Of a DNA stretch of 64,000 nt, positions 55,952 through 64,000 are shown one piece after another. Both the position numbers and the translations under genes were made by a program. Every line of letters begins with the position of its first letter. Positions within the stretch are counted from its first letter, which is position 1. The notes beneath the pieces are model-generated. The model worked only from the letters and a program-made list of their open reading frames with translations, did no database searches and was not told the origin of the DNA. The stretch is from Jiangella anatolica (GTDB taxonomy: Bacteria; Actinomycetota; Actinomycetes; Jiangellales; Jiangellaceae): contig NZ_POTW01000014.1 of assembly GCF_003236295.1 (NCBI RefSeq), positions 40,527-104,526 on the forward strand, given 5' to 3'.

Positions 55952-56636
55952 CCAGCGTGCCGGTGGCGTACATCCGGTGCGACGAGCCCCAGCGCGGCCA
56001 GCACGTCGTCAGTGTGATGCGCCGCTCGGTCGGCTCGGTGTCGCGCGGCTCGCCCGGCACCGGGTCGACCACCCAGACGTCGCTGATGTTGATCTTGTTG
56101 CCGTCGCTGTCGCCGTCGGGCGCGTCGTCGAGCTGGTAGACGTAGGTGCCGTCGGCCATCTCGATCTCGATCGTGTCGCCCACCCGCAGGTCGGGGAAGT
56201 CGGCGAACGGCGACAGGTGCCCGGAGCGGTGCGCGGCGATGCCGACGTTGCCCAGCTCGCCCGGGTTCGCCGTGTCGGGGTAGTGGCCGGGGCCGCGGGC
56301 GAGGTCGTCGGCGAGGACGCCCTGCACGATGGTGAACTCCCAGTCGTCGCCGAACCGGGGGATGCGCAGGACGCCGTACGCGTCGCCGTCGGCCAGCAGG
56401 TCCGGGTCGGGCGCCGGCGCGTCGGGCCCGAGCTCGCCCCACTGCACGCTCAGCTCGTCCTCCAGCCGGTCCTGCGCCTGCGCGGTCTGGATGCCGGTGC
56501 CCCAGAGGATGTAGACGACGAAGAGGAGGACCAGCATGCCCGCGGTGAGCAACAGCTCCCCGATGCCACCGATGATGGTGGCGCCGACGCTGCGACGAGG
56601 GCGGGTGCTGACGCGCTGATGCGCGTGTCGAGGCAT
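55932..56636 (-). CDS. Sortase, class E-like
   Basis: A 234-residue transpeptidase. After a basic N-terminus comes one membrane helix (IGELLLTAGMLVLLFVVYILW), then the sortase barrel: YGVLRIPRFGDDWEFTIVQGV, GNVGIAAHRSGHLSPFADF with the catalytic His, and ITLTTCWPRWGSSHRMYATGTL with Cys and Arg. The TTC-W pattern and topology fit actinobacterial class E sortases, which recognise LAxTG-type signals. No sorting substrate is adjacent, so this is a housekeeping-type copy. Confidence 0.92.
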   Translation of the reverse strand: MPRHAHQRVSTRPRRSVGATIIGGIGELLLTAGMLVLLFVVYILWGTGIQTAQAQDRLEDELSVQWGELGPDAPAPDPDLLADGDAYGVLRIPRFGDDWEFTIVQGVLADDLARGPGHYPDTANPGELGNVGIAAHRSGHLSPFADFPDLRVGDTIEIEMADGTYVYQLDDAPDGDSDGNKINISDVWVVDPVPGEPRDTEPTERRITLTTCWPRWGSSHRMYATGTLVSGPTG

Positions 56637-56673
56637 ACCAAAACCCTAATAGTGCGACGGCTAGAGTCGAAGC

Positions 56674-57345
56674 GTGTTGATCGCCGAAGACCTGGTGCTG
56701 CTCGCCTATGACGACGAAACGGGCAAACCGCTCCTCGACTCGACCCGCCTGGACTACGGGCTGGCCGGCGCCCTGCTGCTGGAGCTGTCGCTGCTGGACA
56801 AGGTGACAGTGGCCGGGCCGGGTGAGCAGGTCAAGAAGGACCGGCTGGTGCTGCGCGACCCGACGCCGACCGGCGACGACGTCCTGGACCGGGCGCTGGC
56901 GGACCTGGCCGACGACGAGGGCCGCAAGCCGAAGAACGTGCTCGGCTCGCTGCGCAAGGGACTGCGCGACCGGCTGCTGCGCCGGCTCGCCGAGCGCGGT
57001 GTGCTGCGGCGGCAGTCCGGCACCGTGCTGCGGGTCTTCCCGACGACGCGCTGGCCGGCCGCCGACGCGTCGCACGAGGCGGCCCTGCGGCAGCGACTGC
57101 ACGACGTGCTGGTGACCGGCCTGGAGCCGGACCCCCGCACCGCCGCGCTCGTGTCCCTGTTGCTTGCCGTCGACGGGCTGCGCAAGGCGGTGCCGTCGGA
57201 CGACCGGCGCGCGGTGAAGCGCCGGGCGAAGGAGATCTCCGAGAGCGACTGGGCCGCCGACGCCGTCAAGAAGGCGGTCCAGGAGGTCCAGGCCGCGGTG
57301 ACCGCCGCCATCGTCGCGTCCATCGCCGTCGCCTCCGGGAGCTGA
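56674..57345 (+). CDS. GPP34 (GOLPH3-like) family protein
   Basis: A 223-residue protein related to the eukaryotic Golgi phosphoprotein GOLPH3: LIAEDLVLLAYDDETGKPLL, LDYGLAGALLLELSLLDKV, LRKGLRDRLLRRLAERGVLRRQSGTVLRVFPTTRWP. The fold binds acidic phospholipid headgroups in eukaryotes; in bacteria it is common in actinobacteria with unknown duty. The GTG/TTG-type start at 56674 is 37 nt from the divergent sortase, so they may share a promoter region. Pro dipeptidase follows 2 nt downstream. Confidence 0.9.
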   Translation: MLIAEDLVLLAYDDETGKPLLDSTRLDYGLAGALLLELSLLDKVTVAGPGEQVKKDRLVLRDPTPTGDDVLDRALADLADDEGRKPKNVLGSLRKGLRDRLLRRLAERGVLRRQSGTVLRVFPTTRWPAADASHEAALRQRLHDVLVTGLEPDPRTAALVSLLLAVDGLRKAVPSDDRRAVKRRAKEISESDWAADAVKKAVQEVQAAVTAAIVASIAVASGS

Positions 57346-57347
57346 CC

Positions 57348-58445
57348 ATGACCGACGACCGTCTCTCCCGGGCCAGGGCCGCCGCTGCCGCCGCCGGCCT
57401 GGACGCGCTGCTGATCACGCCCGGCGCCGGGCTGCGCTACCTCACCGGCTACGCGGCGATCCCGCTGGAGCGGCTCACCTGCCTGGTGCTGCCGGTCGAC
57501 GGGACCGCGACGCTGCTGGTGCCGGCGCTGGAGCAGCCCGCCGCGATCGCCTCCGGCGCCGGCTCGCTGGCGCTGGAGGTCCGCTCGTGGCAGGAGACCG
57601 ACGACGCCGTCGCGGTCGCCGCCGGGCTGCTGCCCGGCGCCCGCCGGGTCGGCCTGGACGACCAGATGTGGGCGGAGAAGGCGCTGCGGTTCCGCGCCGC
57701 CATGCCCGGCGTCGAGCAGGTCGCGGCCGGTCCGGTGCTGTCGTCGCTGCGGGTGCGCAAGTCCGCCGACGAGGTGGCGCTGCTGCGCGACGCGGCGGCC
57801 GCGATCGACCGGGTGCACGCGCGGATGGGCGAGTGGCTGCGGCCCGGCCGCACCGAGGCCGAGGTGGGCCGCGACATCGCCGGGGCGATCGTCGCCGAGG
57901 GCCACGCGAGCGTCGACTTCGTCATCGTCGCGTCCGGCCCGAACGGGGCCAGCCCGCACCACGAGACCAGCGACCGCGTCATCGAGCCCGGTGACCCGGT
58001 CGTCGTCGACATCGGCGGGACGACGCCGGCCGGCTACTGCTCCGACTCCACCCGCACCTACGCCGCCGGCGCGCCGCCGGAGGAGTTCCGCACGGCGTAC
58101 GAGGCGCTGCTCGCGGCCCAGCAGGCCGCCGTCGACCACGTCCGGCCGGGCGTGACGGCAGAGTCGGTCGACGCGGCGGCGCGGGACGTGCTGGCCGGCG
58201 CCGGGCTGGGGGACTACTTCATCCACCGGACCGGCCACGGCATCGGCCTGGAAACACACGAGGACCCCTACATCGTCGCCGGCAACGCGACCGCGCTGGA
58301 GCCCGGCATGGCGTTCTCCGTCGAGCCCGGGTTCTACCTCGCCGGCCGGTACGGCGCGCGGATCGAGGACATCGTCGTGACGACGGCCGACGGCGTCGAG
58401 GCGCTGAACCGGCGCCCGCGCGAGCTGATGATATTCGATACGTGA
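57348..58445 (+). CDS. Xaa-Pro dipeptidase/aminopeptidase (M24B)
   Basis: A 365-residue pita-bread metallopeptidase. The N-terminal creatinase-like domain (residues 1-130, LDALLITPGAGLRYLTGY) precedes the catalytic domain. The five metal ligands are visible: Asp in VVVDIGGTTP, Asp in CSDSTRTY, His in TGHGIGLETHEDP, Glu in FSVEPGFYL and Glu in ARIEDIVVTT. It would cleave Xaa-Pro bonds of peptides in the cytosol, possibly those taken up by a peptide importer. It is 2 nt from the GPP34 gene. Confidence 0.95.
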   Translation: MTDDRLSRARAAAAAAGLDALLITPGAGLRYLTGYAAIPLERLTCLVLPVDGTATLLVPALEQPAAIASGAGSLALEVRSWQETDDAVAVAAGLLPGARRVGLDDQMWAEKALRFRAAMPGVEQVAAGPVLSSLRVRKSADEVALLRDAAAAIDRVHARMGEWLRPGRTEAEVGRDIAGAIVAEGHASVDFVIVASGPNGASPHHETSDRVIEPGDPVVVDIGGTTPAGYCSDSTRTYAAGAPPEEFRTAYEALLAAQQAAVDHVRPGVTAESVDAAARDVLAGAGLGDYFIHRTGHGIGLETHEDPYIVAGNATALEPGMAFSVEPGFYLAGRYGARIEDIVVTTADGVEALNRRPRELMIFDT

Positions 58446-58519
58446 CATAGGGGACATCGCGCCGAAATCGCCCGGCACCACCGTGGTCGTGGATCTCGTC
58501 CCGACCTCTGAGGAGCGAC

Positions 58520-58822
58520 ATGGCGCCCATCCCACCGACCGACGCCGAGCTCGACGTGATGATCCGGGCTCGGCTGGCCGCGGTCGGCATCGACCTGGAC
58601 CAGCTTCCGCCCGGCGCCGCCGCGGACCCGGAGACCGGCGCGCCCGGCCAGGCGTCCGTGCTGGCCTCGCTGCGCTCGTTCGCTCGCTCGTCGCTCGGCC
58701 AGCTCAGCGCGTGGGTGCCCCCGGCGCCGCCCGGCACCCCCGCCGACCAGGCCGTCGAGCTGTCCCAGCAGGCCGCGCCGATGCTGTACCCGTCGATCAG
58801 CACCGCCTGGCGGGACGCATGA
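58520..58822 (+). CDS. Small protein of unknown function upstream of an amidase
   Basis: A 100-residue helical protein (MAPIPPTDAELDVMIRARLAAVGIDLDQLPPG, SVLASLRSFARSSLGQLSAWVP, PADQAVELSQQAAPMLYPSISTAWRDA), rich in Pro and Ala. It has no signal peptide. Its stop overlaps the amidase start (ATGA), and GGAGCGAC lies just before its ATG. The tight coupling suggests it works with the amidase, perhaps as a small subunit or chaperone; I do not recognise the family. Confidence 0.7.
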   Translation: MAPIPPTDAELDVMIRARLAAVGIDLDQLPPGAAADPETGAPGQASVLASLRSFARSSLGQLSAWVPPAPPGTPADQAVELSQQAAPMLYPSISTAWRDA

Positions 58823-60426
58823 GCGCGGGCGAGCCGCAGGACGTCCACGTCGACCGGCGCTCGTTCCTGGCCCGGGCGGCGGTGCTGTCCGCCGGCGCCG
58901 CGGTGGCCGGGACCGTCGGGCTGCCGCGGATCGCGTTCGCCGGCCCGTCGCCGTCGCGGACCGGCCCGCACCCGGACGCCTACACGGCGCCGCGTCCGGA
59001 GGCGGTCGCGGACCCCACGGAGCTGACCGTCGCCGAGGCCGCGTACCAGCTGCGCGCCGGGAAGCTGACGTCGCCGGCGCTGGTCGAGGCGTACCTGGCC
59101 CGGATCGAGGCGTTCGAGGGGACGTACCAGGCGTTCAACCTGGTGCTCGCCGAGCAGGCGGCCGCGGCCGCCCGGGCGCTGCGCCGCGGGCACTACCACG
59201 GCCCGCTGCACGGCATCCCGCTGGCGATCAAGGACAACTACTACACGGAGGGGATCGCGACCACGGCGAACTCCTACGTGTTCGCCGACTTCGTGCCGCC
59301 GTTCTCAGCGACCTCCGTGGCCCGGCTCGAGGCGGCCGGCGGCATCGTGCTCGGCAAGACGCAGATGGGGCCGCTGGCGACCACCCGCGCGACGACGCCC
59401 GACGGCGTCGTCACCACCGTGAACGCCTGGACCCCGGCGGACCCGTCGACCAACCCCGGCGGCTCCTCCACCGGGACGGCGACCGCTGTGGCCGGGCGCC
59501 TGGCGACGTCGGGCATCGGGACGCAGACCGGCGGCTCGATCACGGCGCCGTCGAACGCGCAGAACCTCACCGGCATCAAGCCGACGATGGGCCGGGTCTC
59601 GCTCTACGGGATCGTGCCGCTGACGTACTCGCGCGACCATCCCGGCCCGCTGGCCCGCGACGCCAAGGACGCGGCGATCATGCTGTCGGCGATGGCCGGC
59701 GAGGACGCGAACGACCCGCGGACGCAGGGGCTGCCGCCGGTGCCGGACCTCGTCGCGGCCGCCACCCCCGTCCACCAGGGCCAGCGGCTGAAGCTGCGCT
59801 GGCCGACCCGGATCGGCGTCATCCCCGGCTTCACGTCGGGCTCGGGAGCGACGCCGGCCGCCCGGCGCGCGTTCCTCGACACGCTGGCCGGCATCCCCGG
59901 CGCCACGGTGGTCGACGTGACGCTGCCGGACGAGTGGGACCTGCTCACCGGCCGCTTCAACGACGTCCGGCTGCCCGAGCGGGCCGAGCCGTTCCTGCCG
60001 TACCTGCGTCAGGACCTGCGGCTGTTCGGGGTGTCGCTGACCAGCTGGCTACAGGGCGCGCTGATGGGCGCCGACGAGTACGTGACCGGCCAGCGGGCCA
60101 AGCTGGTGCTGCTGGAGCGGGTGCTGAACGACCTGTTCTCGCAGTGCGACGTCGTGGTGCAGACCTCGCCGGTGCCGTTCGACATCGTCGGGCTGCCGGA
60201 GCTGGCGCTGCCGATCGGCTTCGACGGCGCCCTGCCGATCGGCACCATCCTCGGCGGCCGCCCGTACGCCGAGGACCGGCTGCTCTCGGTCGGGGCGGCC
60301 TACCAGGCGGTGACCGGCTGGCACCACCAGCGCCCGCCGGACCCCGTCGCCTCGCCCGCGGCGCGGACCCTGGCCGCCGCCCGTCCCCGGCTCACCGCGG
60401 CCGAGGCCGCCGAACAGTCCCAGTAA
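58819..60426 (+). CDS. Amidase-signature enzyme with Tat signal
   Basis: A 535-residue amidase. A twin-arginine signal (DRRSFLARAAVLSAGAAVAGTVGLPRIAFA) directs export as a folded protein through TatAC. The catalytic triad is Lys in GIPLAIKDNYY, the cis-Ser in NPGGSSTGTATAV and nucleophilic Ser in GTQTGGSITAPS. The substrate may be an amino-acid amide, a peptide amide or an aryl amide. The large nested palindrome follows its stop. Confidence 0.92.
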   Translation: MSAGEPQDVHVDRRSFLARAAVLSAGAAVAGTVGLPRIAFAGPSPSRTGPHPDAYTAPRPEAVADPTELTVAEAAYQLRAGKLTSPALVEAYLARIEAFEGTYQAFNLVLAEQAAAAARALRRGHYHGPLHGIPLAIKDNYYTEGIATTANSYVFADFVPPFSATSVARLEAAGGIVLGKTQMGPLATTRATTPDGVVTTVNAWTPADPSTNPGGSSTGTATAVAGRLATSGIGTQTGGSITAPSNAQNLTGIKPTMGRVSLYGIVPLTYSRDHPGPLARDAKDAAIMLSAMAGEDANDPRTQGLPPVPDLVAAATPVHQGQRLKLRWPTRIGVIPGFTSGSGATPAARRAFLDTLAGIPGATVVDVTLPDEWDLLTGRFNDVRLPERAEPFLPYLRQDLRLFGVSLTSWLQGALMGADEYVTGQRAKLVLLERVLNDLFSQCDVVVQTSPVPFDIVGLPELALPIGFDGALPIGTILGGRPYAEDRLLSVGAAYQAVTGWHHQRPPDPVASPAARTLAAARPRLTAAEAAEQSQ

Positions 60427-60443
60427 CGCGCCGGGAGAGGCGC

Positions 60444-60552
60444 GCCGAGAGGCCCGGGCGGAATGCGAGCCGGCGTCTAAAGAGCATTTCGTGGCACGCT
60501 TTTCCGCCACGAAATGCGGAGCCGGCGCAGCAATCCGCCCGGGCCTCTCGGC
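60444..60552. repeat. 109-bp nested palindrome between convergent genes
   Basis: Outer arms 60444-60462 and 60534-60552 are 19-bp perfect complements (GCCGAGAGGCCCGGGCGGA); a middle GCCGGC pair follows (60469-60474 with 60521-60526), then 12-bp perfect inner arms GCATTTCGTGGC (60484-60495) and GCCACGAAATGC (60506-60517) around a 10-nt loop. It fills the space between the amidase stop and the convergent oxidase stop, so it can terminate both transcripts, but it is much larger than a normal terminator. Confidence 0.85.
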
Positions 60553-61902
60553 TCAAACCGCCGGCGGGATGTTGTGCGTGTACTGGAACACGTTCTGCGG
60601 GTCCCAGGTGCGCTTGACGTCGCGCAGCCGCTGGTAGGCCGCCGGCGCGAAGGCCGCCTCCACCACCTCCGGCGAGGAGCCGGGGGCGAGGAAGTTGAAC
60701 ACGCCCACCGGTCCCGAGTGCGGCGCGAGGGCGGCGAAGCCCGAGTCGAGCCGGTCCTGGACCGCGGCCCGCTGCTCCGGCGTCGCGGCCAGCGCATTCG
60801 CCGCCGCGACGAACCGGGTGTCGCGGTGCGAGAGCGGGCTGTCCTCGTCCTTCGCCGCCGCACCGCCCAGGTGGCGGATGTCGACGCCGGGGACGGGGGA
60901 GCCGGGCGCGACCAGCTCGATCAGCCCGTCGATGGCGGCGTCGGACAGCTCGGTGAACGCCGTGCTGCGCCCGGCCGTCGGCATGGGGTCGGTGGGCTCG
61001 TTGCCCGACAGCGCCGCCTCCAGGTACGTCTGCGGCCCGAACCGGTCGACCAGCGGGGCGCCGAGCGTGTCGCGCAGCGCGTCGACGGCGGACGCGTCGC
61101 CGTCGGCGACGGTGGCCCGCACCATGGCGACGTGCTGGCCGCGCAGCGGCTCGGGCACGGCCGGCAGCGGCGGGAACGTCATGACCATGACCGCGGACGT
61201 GACGTCGTCGGAGACGCCGCTGGTCCACTCGGCCCACGCGCGCAGCACCTCGCCGGCCCGCGCGCCCGGGTAGATCATCATGCCGTTGTGGACCGTCGGC
61301 ACCTCGTAGAGGCGTACCTCCAGCGACGTGACGACGCCGAAGTTGCCGCCACCGCCCTTCAGCGCCCAGAGCAGGTCGGGGTTCTCGTCGGCCGCGGCGC
61401 GCACCAGGGAGCCGTCGGCGGTGACGACGTCGGCCGCCACGATGCTGTCGGCGGCGAAGCCGTACCGGCGCAGCAGCAGGCCGATCCCGCCGCCGAGGGT
61501 GTAGCCGACGGCGCCGACCGTCGGCGCGGTGCCGGACAGCCCGGCCAGCGAGTCCGGCGCGGCCGCCTCCAGCACGGCGCGCCAGCGGGCGCCGGCGTCG
61601 ATGCGGGCCACCTGACGAGCGGCGTCGACGTCGACGCCGGCGAAGCGGGAGACGTTGACCACGACGCCGTCGTTGCCGCGGGGCAGGCCGTGCCCGGACG
61701 ACAGGACCGAGAACGGCAGGTCGTTGTCGCGGGCCAGCCGCACCGCCGCCTGGACGTCGCCGGCGTTCTCGGCCGCCACCACGACGGCCGGGCTCTGGTC
61801 GATGTTCAGGTTCCACGGCTGCCGCACGTCGTCGTAGCCGTCGTCGCCGGGCGCGTACGCCCGGCCGGTGAGCGTCGAGCGGAAACCGTCGATGTCGATC
61901 AT
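60553..61902 (-). CDS. FAD-binding oxidase, PCMH/BBE type
   Basis: A 449-residue flavoprotein of the berberine-bridge family. The FAD domain (SPAVVVAAENAGDVQAAVRLARDNDLPFSVLSSGHGLPRGNDGVVVNVS) carries a His in SGHG at the position of flavin attachment; TAPTVGAVGYTLGGGIGLLLRRYGFAADSI and GGGGNFGVVTSLEVRL follow, and TWDPQNVFQYTHNIPP is the BBE end. ATG at 61902 with GGAGAG is chosen over an upstream Met at 61986. Such enzymes oxidise sugars or aromatic alcohols; no signal peptide is visible. Confidence 0.92.
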   Translation of the reverse strand: MIDIDGFRSTLTGRAYAPGDDGYDDVRQPWNLNIDQSPAVVVAAENAGDVQAAVRLARDNDLPFSVLSSGHGLPRGNDGVVVNVSRFAGVDVDAARQVARIDAGARWRAVLEAAAPDSLAGLSGTAPTVGAVGYTLGGGIGLLLRRYGFAADSIVAADVVTADGSLVRAAADENPDLLWALKGGGGNFGVVTSLEVRLYEVPTVHNGMMIYPGARAGEVLRAWAEWTSGVSDDVTSAVMVMTFPPLPAVPEPLRGQHVAMVRATVADGDASAVDALRDTLGAPLVDRFGPQTYLEAALSGNEPTDPMPTAGRSTAFTELSDAAIDGLIELVAPGSPVPGVDIRHLGGAAAKDEDSPLSHRDTRFVAAANALAATPEQRAAVQDRLDSGFAALAPHSGPVGVFNFLAPGSSPEVVEAAFAPAAYQRLRDVKRTWDPQNVFQYTHNIPPAV

Positions 61903-62005
61903 GGGACTCTCCATCCGATGCTGTGGATCGCGGTGCCCTGCCCAGTCTGCCGGGCGGGTCCGACAACGGGACGGATGGAACGCCATAAGTGTGACAGCTC
62001 CGCGT

Positions 62006-62938
62006 TCACACGCTCGTGACCGGCGGGAACGTCCAGCTGCCGTCGAGGATCTCGGCCCGCGGGCGATAGAGGCGCACGACGTAGTTCCAGCCGTCCACGA
62101 GCGGCAGCCGGTTCGGCAGGCCCGGGTCGCCGCCGAAGTGGACGGTGACCGACCCGTCCGCGTCGCGCACGGCCGTGCGGTCGTTGAGGCTCACCATCGG
62201 GCCGCTGTCGCGCGGGAAGTACCCGTCGGCGCCGTAGAGCGAGATCGACCAGAAGCCGTCGACCGGGACGTCGGTGACCGTCAGGCGGTAGGCGCCCGAC
62301 GCGGGCAGACCGGGGTCGACGTTGAGGTACATCGCCTCACGGTCGGGCAGGCCGCCCCAGCCGGCGGCGGTGCCGATGAGGTGCCGGACGGCGTCGACCT
62401 CGCCACGCGCCCCGAAGGCGCGGTCGAAGCTGAGGATCCCGCGGGCGAGCGCCAGCAGGGCCTCGCGGGTCGCGGTGAACGAGGCCTCGTCGTAGGCGGG
62501 CGGGGTGAACGGCTCGGCGGAGCCCGCGTCGAGGCGCATCCGGTCCTGCAGCGCGTTGACCTCGGCCACGTCGGCGGGATCGGTGGAGTCCACCAGTGCA
62601 CGGACCGCCACCAGCACGTACCTGGTGTCGAAGCGGACCTGGTCGAGCCGGTGCTCACCGGCGCCGTGGAACACGTCGTTGACATAGCCGTCCTGGTTGA
62701 TCGGCATCGCCGACAGGTATCGGCCGCCAGCGTCGGGCAGCGTGAGCGTGGCGCCGGCGCCGATGTCGGCCAGCACGGTGCTGTACAGCGTGTCGCGGTT
62801 CTGCCTGATCACCGGCTGATCGTCCAGCGGCGTGGGTGTCCGGTGGTGCGCCCAGGCGTTCACACCGCCGCTGTCACGCAGGAGCGCCAGGAACATGCGT
62901 TCGGTCTCGGCGCGGGCGAAGTTGTCGACGTTGACCAT
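62006..62938 (-). CDS. DUF1254/DUF1214-family protein
   Basis: A 310-residue protein: MVNVDNFARAETERMFLALLRDSGGVNAWAHHRTPTPLDDQPVIRQNRDTLYS is the DUF1254-like start and VTDVPVDGFWSISLYGADGYFPRDSGPMVSLNDRTAVRDADGSVTVHFGGD is the DUF1214 C-terminal part. The function of the family is unknown; it is beta-rich. The Met at 62938 has GGAG 6 nt upstream, so it is preferred to that at 62950. No signal peptide is seen, unlike many relatives. The oxidase follows 103 nt downstream on the same strand. Confidence 0.85.
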   Translation of the reverse strand: MVNVDNFARAETERMFLALLRDSGGVNAWAHHRTPTPLDDQPVIRQNRDTLYSTVLADIGAGATLTLPDAGGRYLSAMPINQDGYVNDVFHGAGEHRLDQVRFDTRYVLVAVRALVDSTDPADVAEVNALQDRMRLDAGSAEPFTPPAYDEASFTATREALLALARGILSFDRAFGARGEVDAVRHLIGTAAGWGGLPDREAMYLNVDPGLPASGAYRLTVTDVPVDGFWSISLYGADGYFPRDSGPMVSLNDRTAVRDADGSVTVHFGGDPGLPNRLPLVDGWNYVVRLYRPRAEILDGSWTFPPVTSV

Positions 62939-62985
62939 CGTCTGCTCCATGGCGCCGACCGTACGGAGACCGGGCGCGCCGGGCC

Positions 62986-63999
62986 TCACCCGCTCCGGGT
63001 GAGCGCGCCGACCGCGAGATCGACGTCGTCCTCGGTCGTGTAGAGGTGGAACGACACCCGCAGCCGGCCGCCGCGCACCGCCGCCCGGACGCCGGCCGCC
63101 GCCAGCCGCTCCTCCGCGCCCGGCACGTCGACGGACACGATCGCCGAGTCGCCCGGCGGCAGCCCCAGCCCGGCGCGGAACCGGTTGGCCAGGCCGACGT
63201 TCCAGTCGTGCACGGCCTCGATCGTCACCGCCTCCAGCAGCTCCAGCGCCGGCGCCGCGCCGACCCACGAGAACCAGGCCGGCGACAGGTCCAGCCGGCG
63301 GGCGTCGCCGGCCAGCCGAAGCGGTGGGCCGTAGTACGAGCCGTGCGGATCCTCGCCGGCCCACCACCCGGCCTGCGACGGCACCACGCGGCCGCGCAGC
63401 TGCGGCGTCGTCACCAGGAACGCCGTCCCGCGCGGCGACAGCTGCCACTTGTAGCCGCCGGCCAGCAGCGCGTCGAACCGCCGCGCGTCGACCGGCAGCC
63501 AGCCCACCGCCTGGGTCGCGTCGGCGACGGTGACCGCTCCGGCCGCGCGGGCCGCGGCCAGCACGCCGTCGACGTCGGCCACCGCGCCGTCGGCCGACTG
63601 CACGACGCTGAACGCCACGACGTCGACGTCCGGGGTGATCTCGGCGGCGAGCCGGGCCGCCGGCGCCGTCCGCACGACGACCCCGCGCTGCTGCTGGGCC
63701 AGGAACGGGAACAGCAGCGACGTGAAGTCCTCCTCCGGCGCCAGGACGACGCTGCCGTCCGGCACCGACGCCGCCAGCAGCCCGGCCAGCTGCGACACCT
63801 GCGCACCCGTCGTCACGTCGCCCTCGTCGGCGTGCACCAGACGCGCGAACGACGCCCTCGCCCGCGTCGTCGACTCGCCCCTGGATGTCGGCATCCTCAA
63901 CGCCGGCCTGAGTGCGACGTCCATCGTCCCGACCGGCGCGTTCGCCCAACCCGATGCGTTCCGCCTGTCGCTGCCCGGCTTCACCACATACACGCCGGA
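62986..63999 (-). CDS. Aminotransferase class V-like PLP enzyme (truncated by window edge)
   Basis: A fold-type I PLP enzyme related to the EgtE/isopenicillin-N-epimerase group. From residue about 40 the sequence is typical: TTRARASFARLVHADEGDVTTGAQVSQLAGLLAASVPDGS, VVLAPEEDFTSLLFPFLAQ, VADATQAVGWLPVDARRFDALLAGGYKWQLSPRGTAFLV with the PLP Lys in GGYKW. The first 40 residues (MYVVKPGSDRRNASGWANAPVG) do not look like the expected N-terminus (which carries a YLNT-like motif). The frame stays open to the right edge, so the true start may be further out, or the 5' part may be altered. Confidence 0.8.
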   Translation of the reverse strand, partial: SGVYVVKPGSDRRNASGWANAPVGTMDVALRPALRMPTSRGESTTRARASFARLVHADEGDVTTGAQVSQLAGLLAASVPDGSVVLAPEEDFTSLLFPFLAQQQRGVVVRTAPAARLAAEITPDVDVVAFSVVQSADGAVADVDGVLAAARAAGAVTVADATQAVGWLPVDARRFDALLAGGYKWQLSPRGTAFLVTTPQLRGRVVPSQAGWWAGEDPHGSYYGPPLRLAGDARRLDLSPAWFSWVGAAPALELLEAVTIEAVHDWNVGLANRFRAGLGLPPGDSAIVSVDVPGAEERLAAAGVRAAVRGGRLRVSFHLYTTEDDVDLAVGALTRSG

Positions 64000-64000
64000 C

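Noticed and set aside
61989..62011. GTGTGA-11 nt-TCACAC dyad between the DUF1254 and oxidase genes
   Set aside because: Six-base arms are short enough to arise by chance, and one arm overlaps a stop codon. No independent support for a regulator site or terminator.

Overview
The window is about 64 kb of very GC-rich DNA with strong GC bias at third codon positions, frequent GTG starts and many 4-base ATGA/GTGA gene overlaps. It carries a complete Pup-proteasome locus: mpa, dop, pup, prcB, prcA, pafA, pafB and pafC, followed by tatA, tatC and a HelY-type helicase. It also holds an F420-type LLM oxidoreductase, a class E-like sortase, SigE-family and PadR regulators, and DtxR/IdeR-type control. 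This combination is diagnostic of a mycelial-type actinobacterium. The genus cannot be fixed from the sequence alone.

Layout. 1-9.0 kb: the 3' end of metH, a HesB-like protein, a HAD phosphatase and a five-gene peptide/nickel-type ABC importer (binding lipoprotein, two permeases, two ATPases). 9.04-18.82 kb: a Tn3-family transposon, defined here by 35-bp terminal inverted repeats and a 5-bp TTCTC target duplication. Its transposase and resolvase are frameshifted. Its cargo is a PadR-controlled DrrAB-type drug exporter, an alpha/beta hydrolase and a frameshifted VOC protein. 18.9-25.2 kb: a MacB/FtsX-type ABC system, a dehalogenase/epoxide-hydrolase-like protein and a LuxR-type two-component system. 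25.3-28.3 kb: a RecB-like Fe-S nuclease, a site-2 protease and TrmI.

28.4-51.1 kb is the protein-degradation and export core. Mpa (C-terminal GQYL) unfolds pupylated substrates for the PrcBA 20S core. PafA attaches Pup, which is encoded already ending in Glu, and Dop removes it. PafB and PafC are WYL-domain DNA-damage regulators. Two blocks are inserted in this otherwise conserved order. Between mpa and dop lie a polytopic membrane protein, three translationally coupled membrane-anchored proteins, an oxidoreductase and a GNAT. Between pafA and pafB lie two FKBP isomerases, a sigma factor with its partner, and a DUF3866 protein. TatA/TatC, a lipid kinase and HelY close the block.

51.1-64 kb is mixed: an LLM oxidoreductase, a small lipoprotein, a 5'-3' exonuclease, a TetR regulator divergent from a putatively iron-regulated MFS exporter, a sortase, a GPP34 protein, a Pro dipeptidase, a Tat-exported amidase, an FAD oxidase, a DUF1254/1214 protein and a class V aminotransferase running off the edge. 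Non-coding structures worth attention are a 59-bp hairpin between dop and pup, a 109-bp nested palindrome at 60.5 kb, perfect operator palindromes upstream of pafB and tetR, a DtxR-like iron box, and an array of 14-bp repeats split by the transposon. I saw no tRNA, rRNA or CRISPR array.
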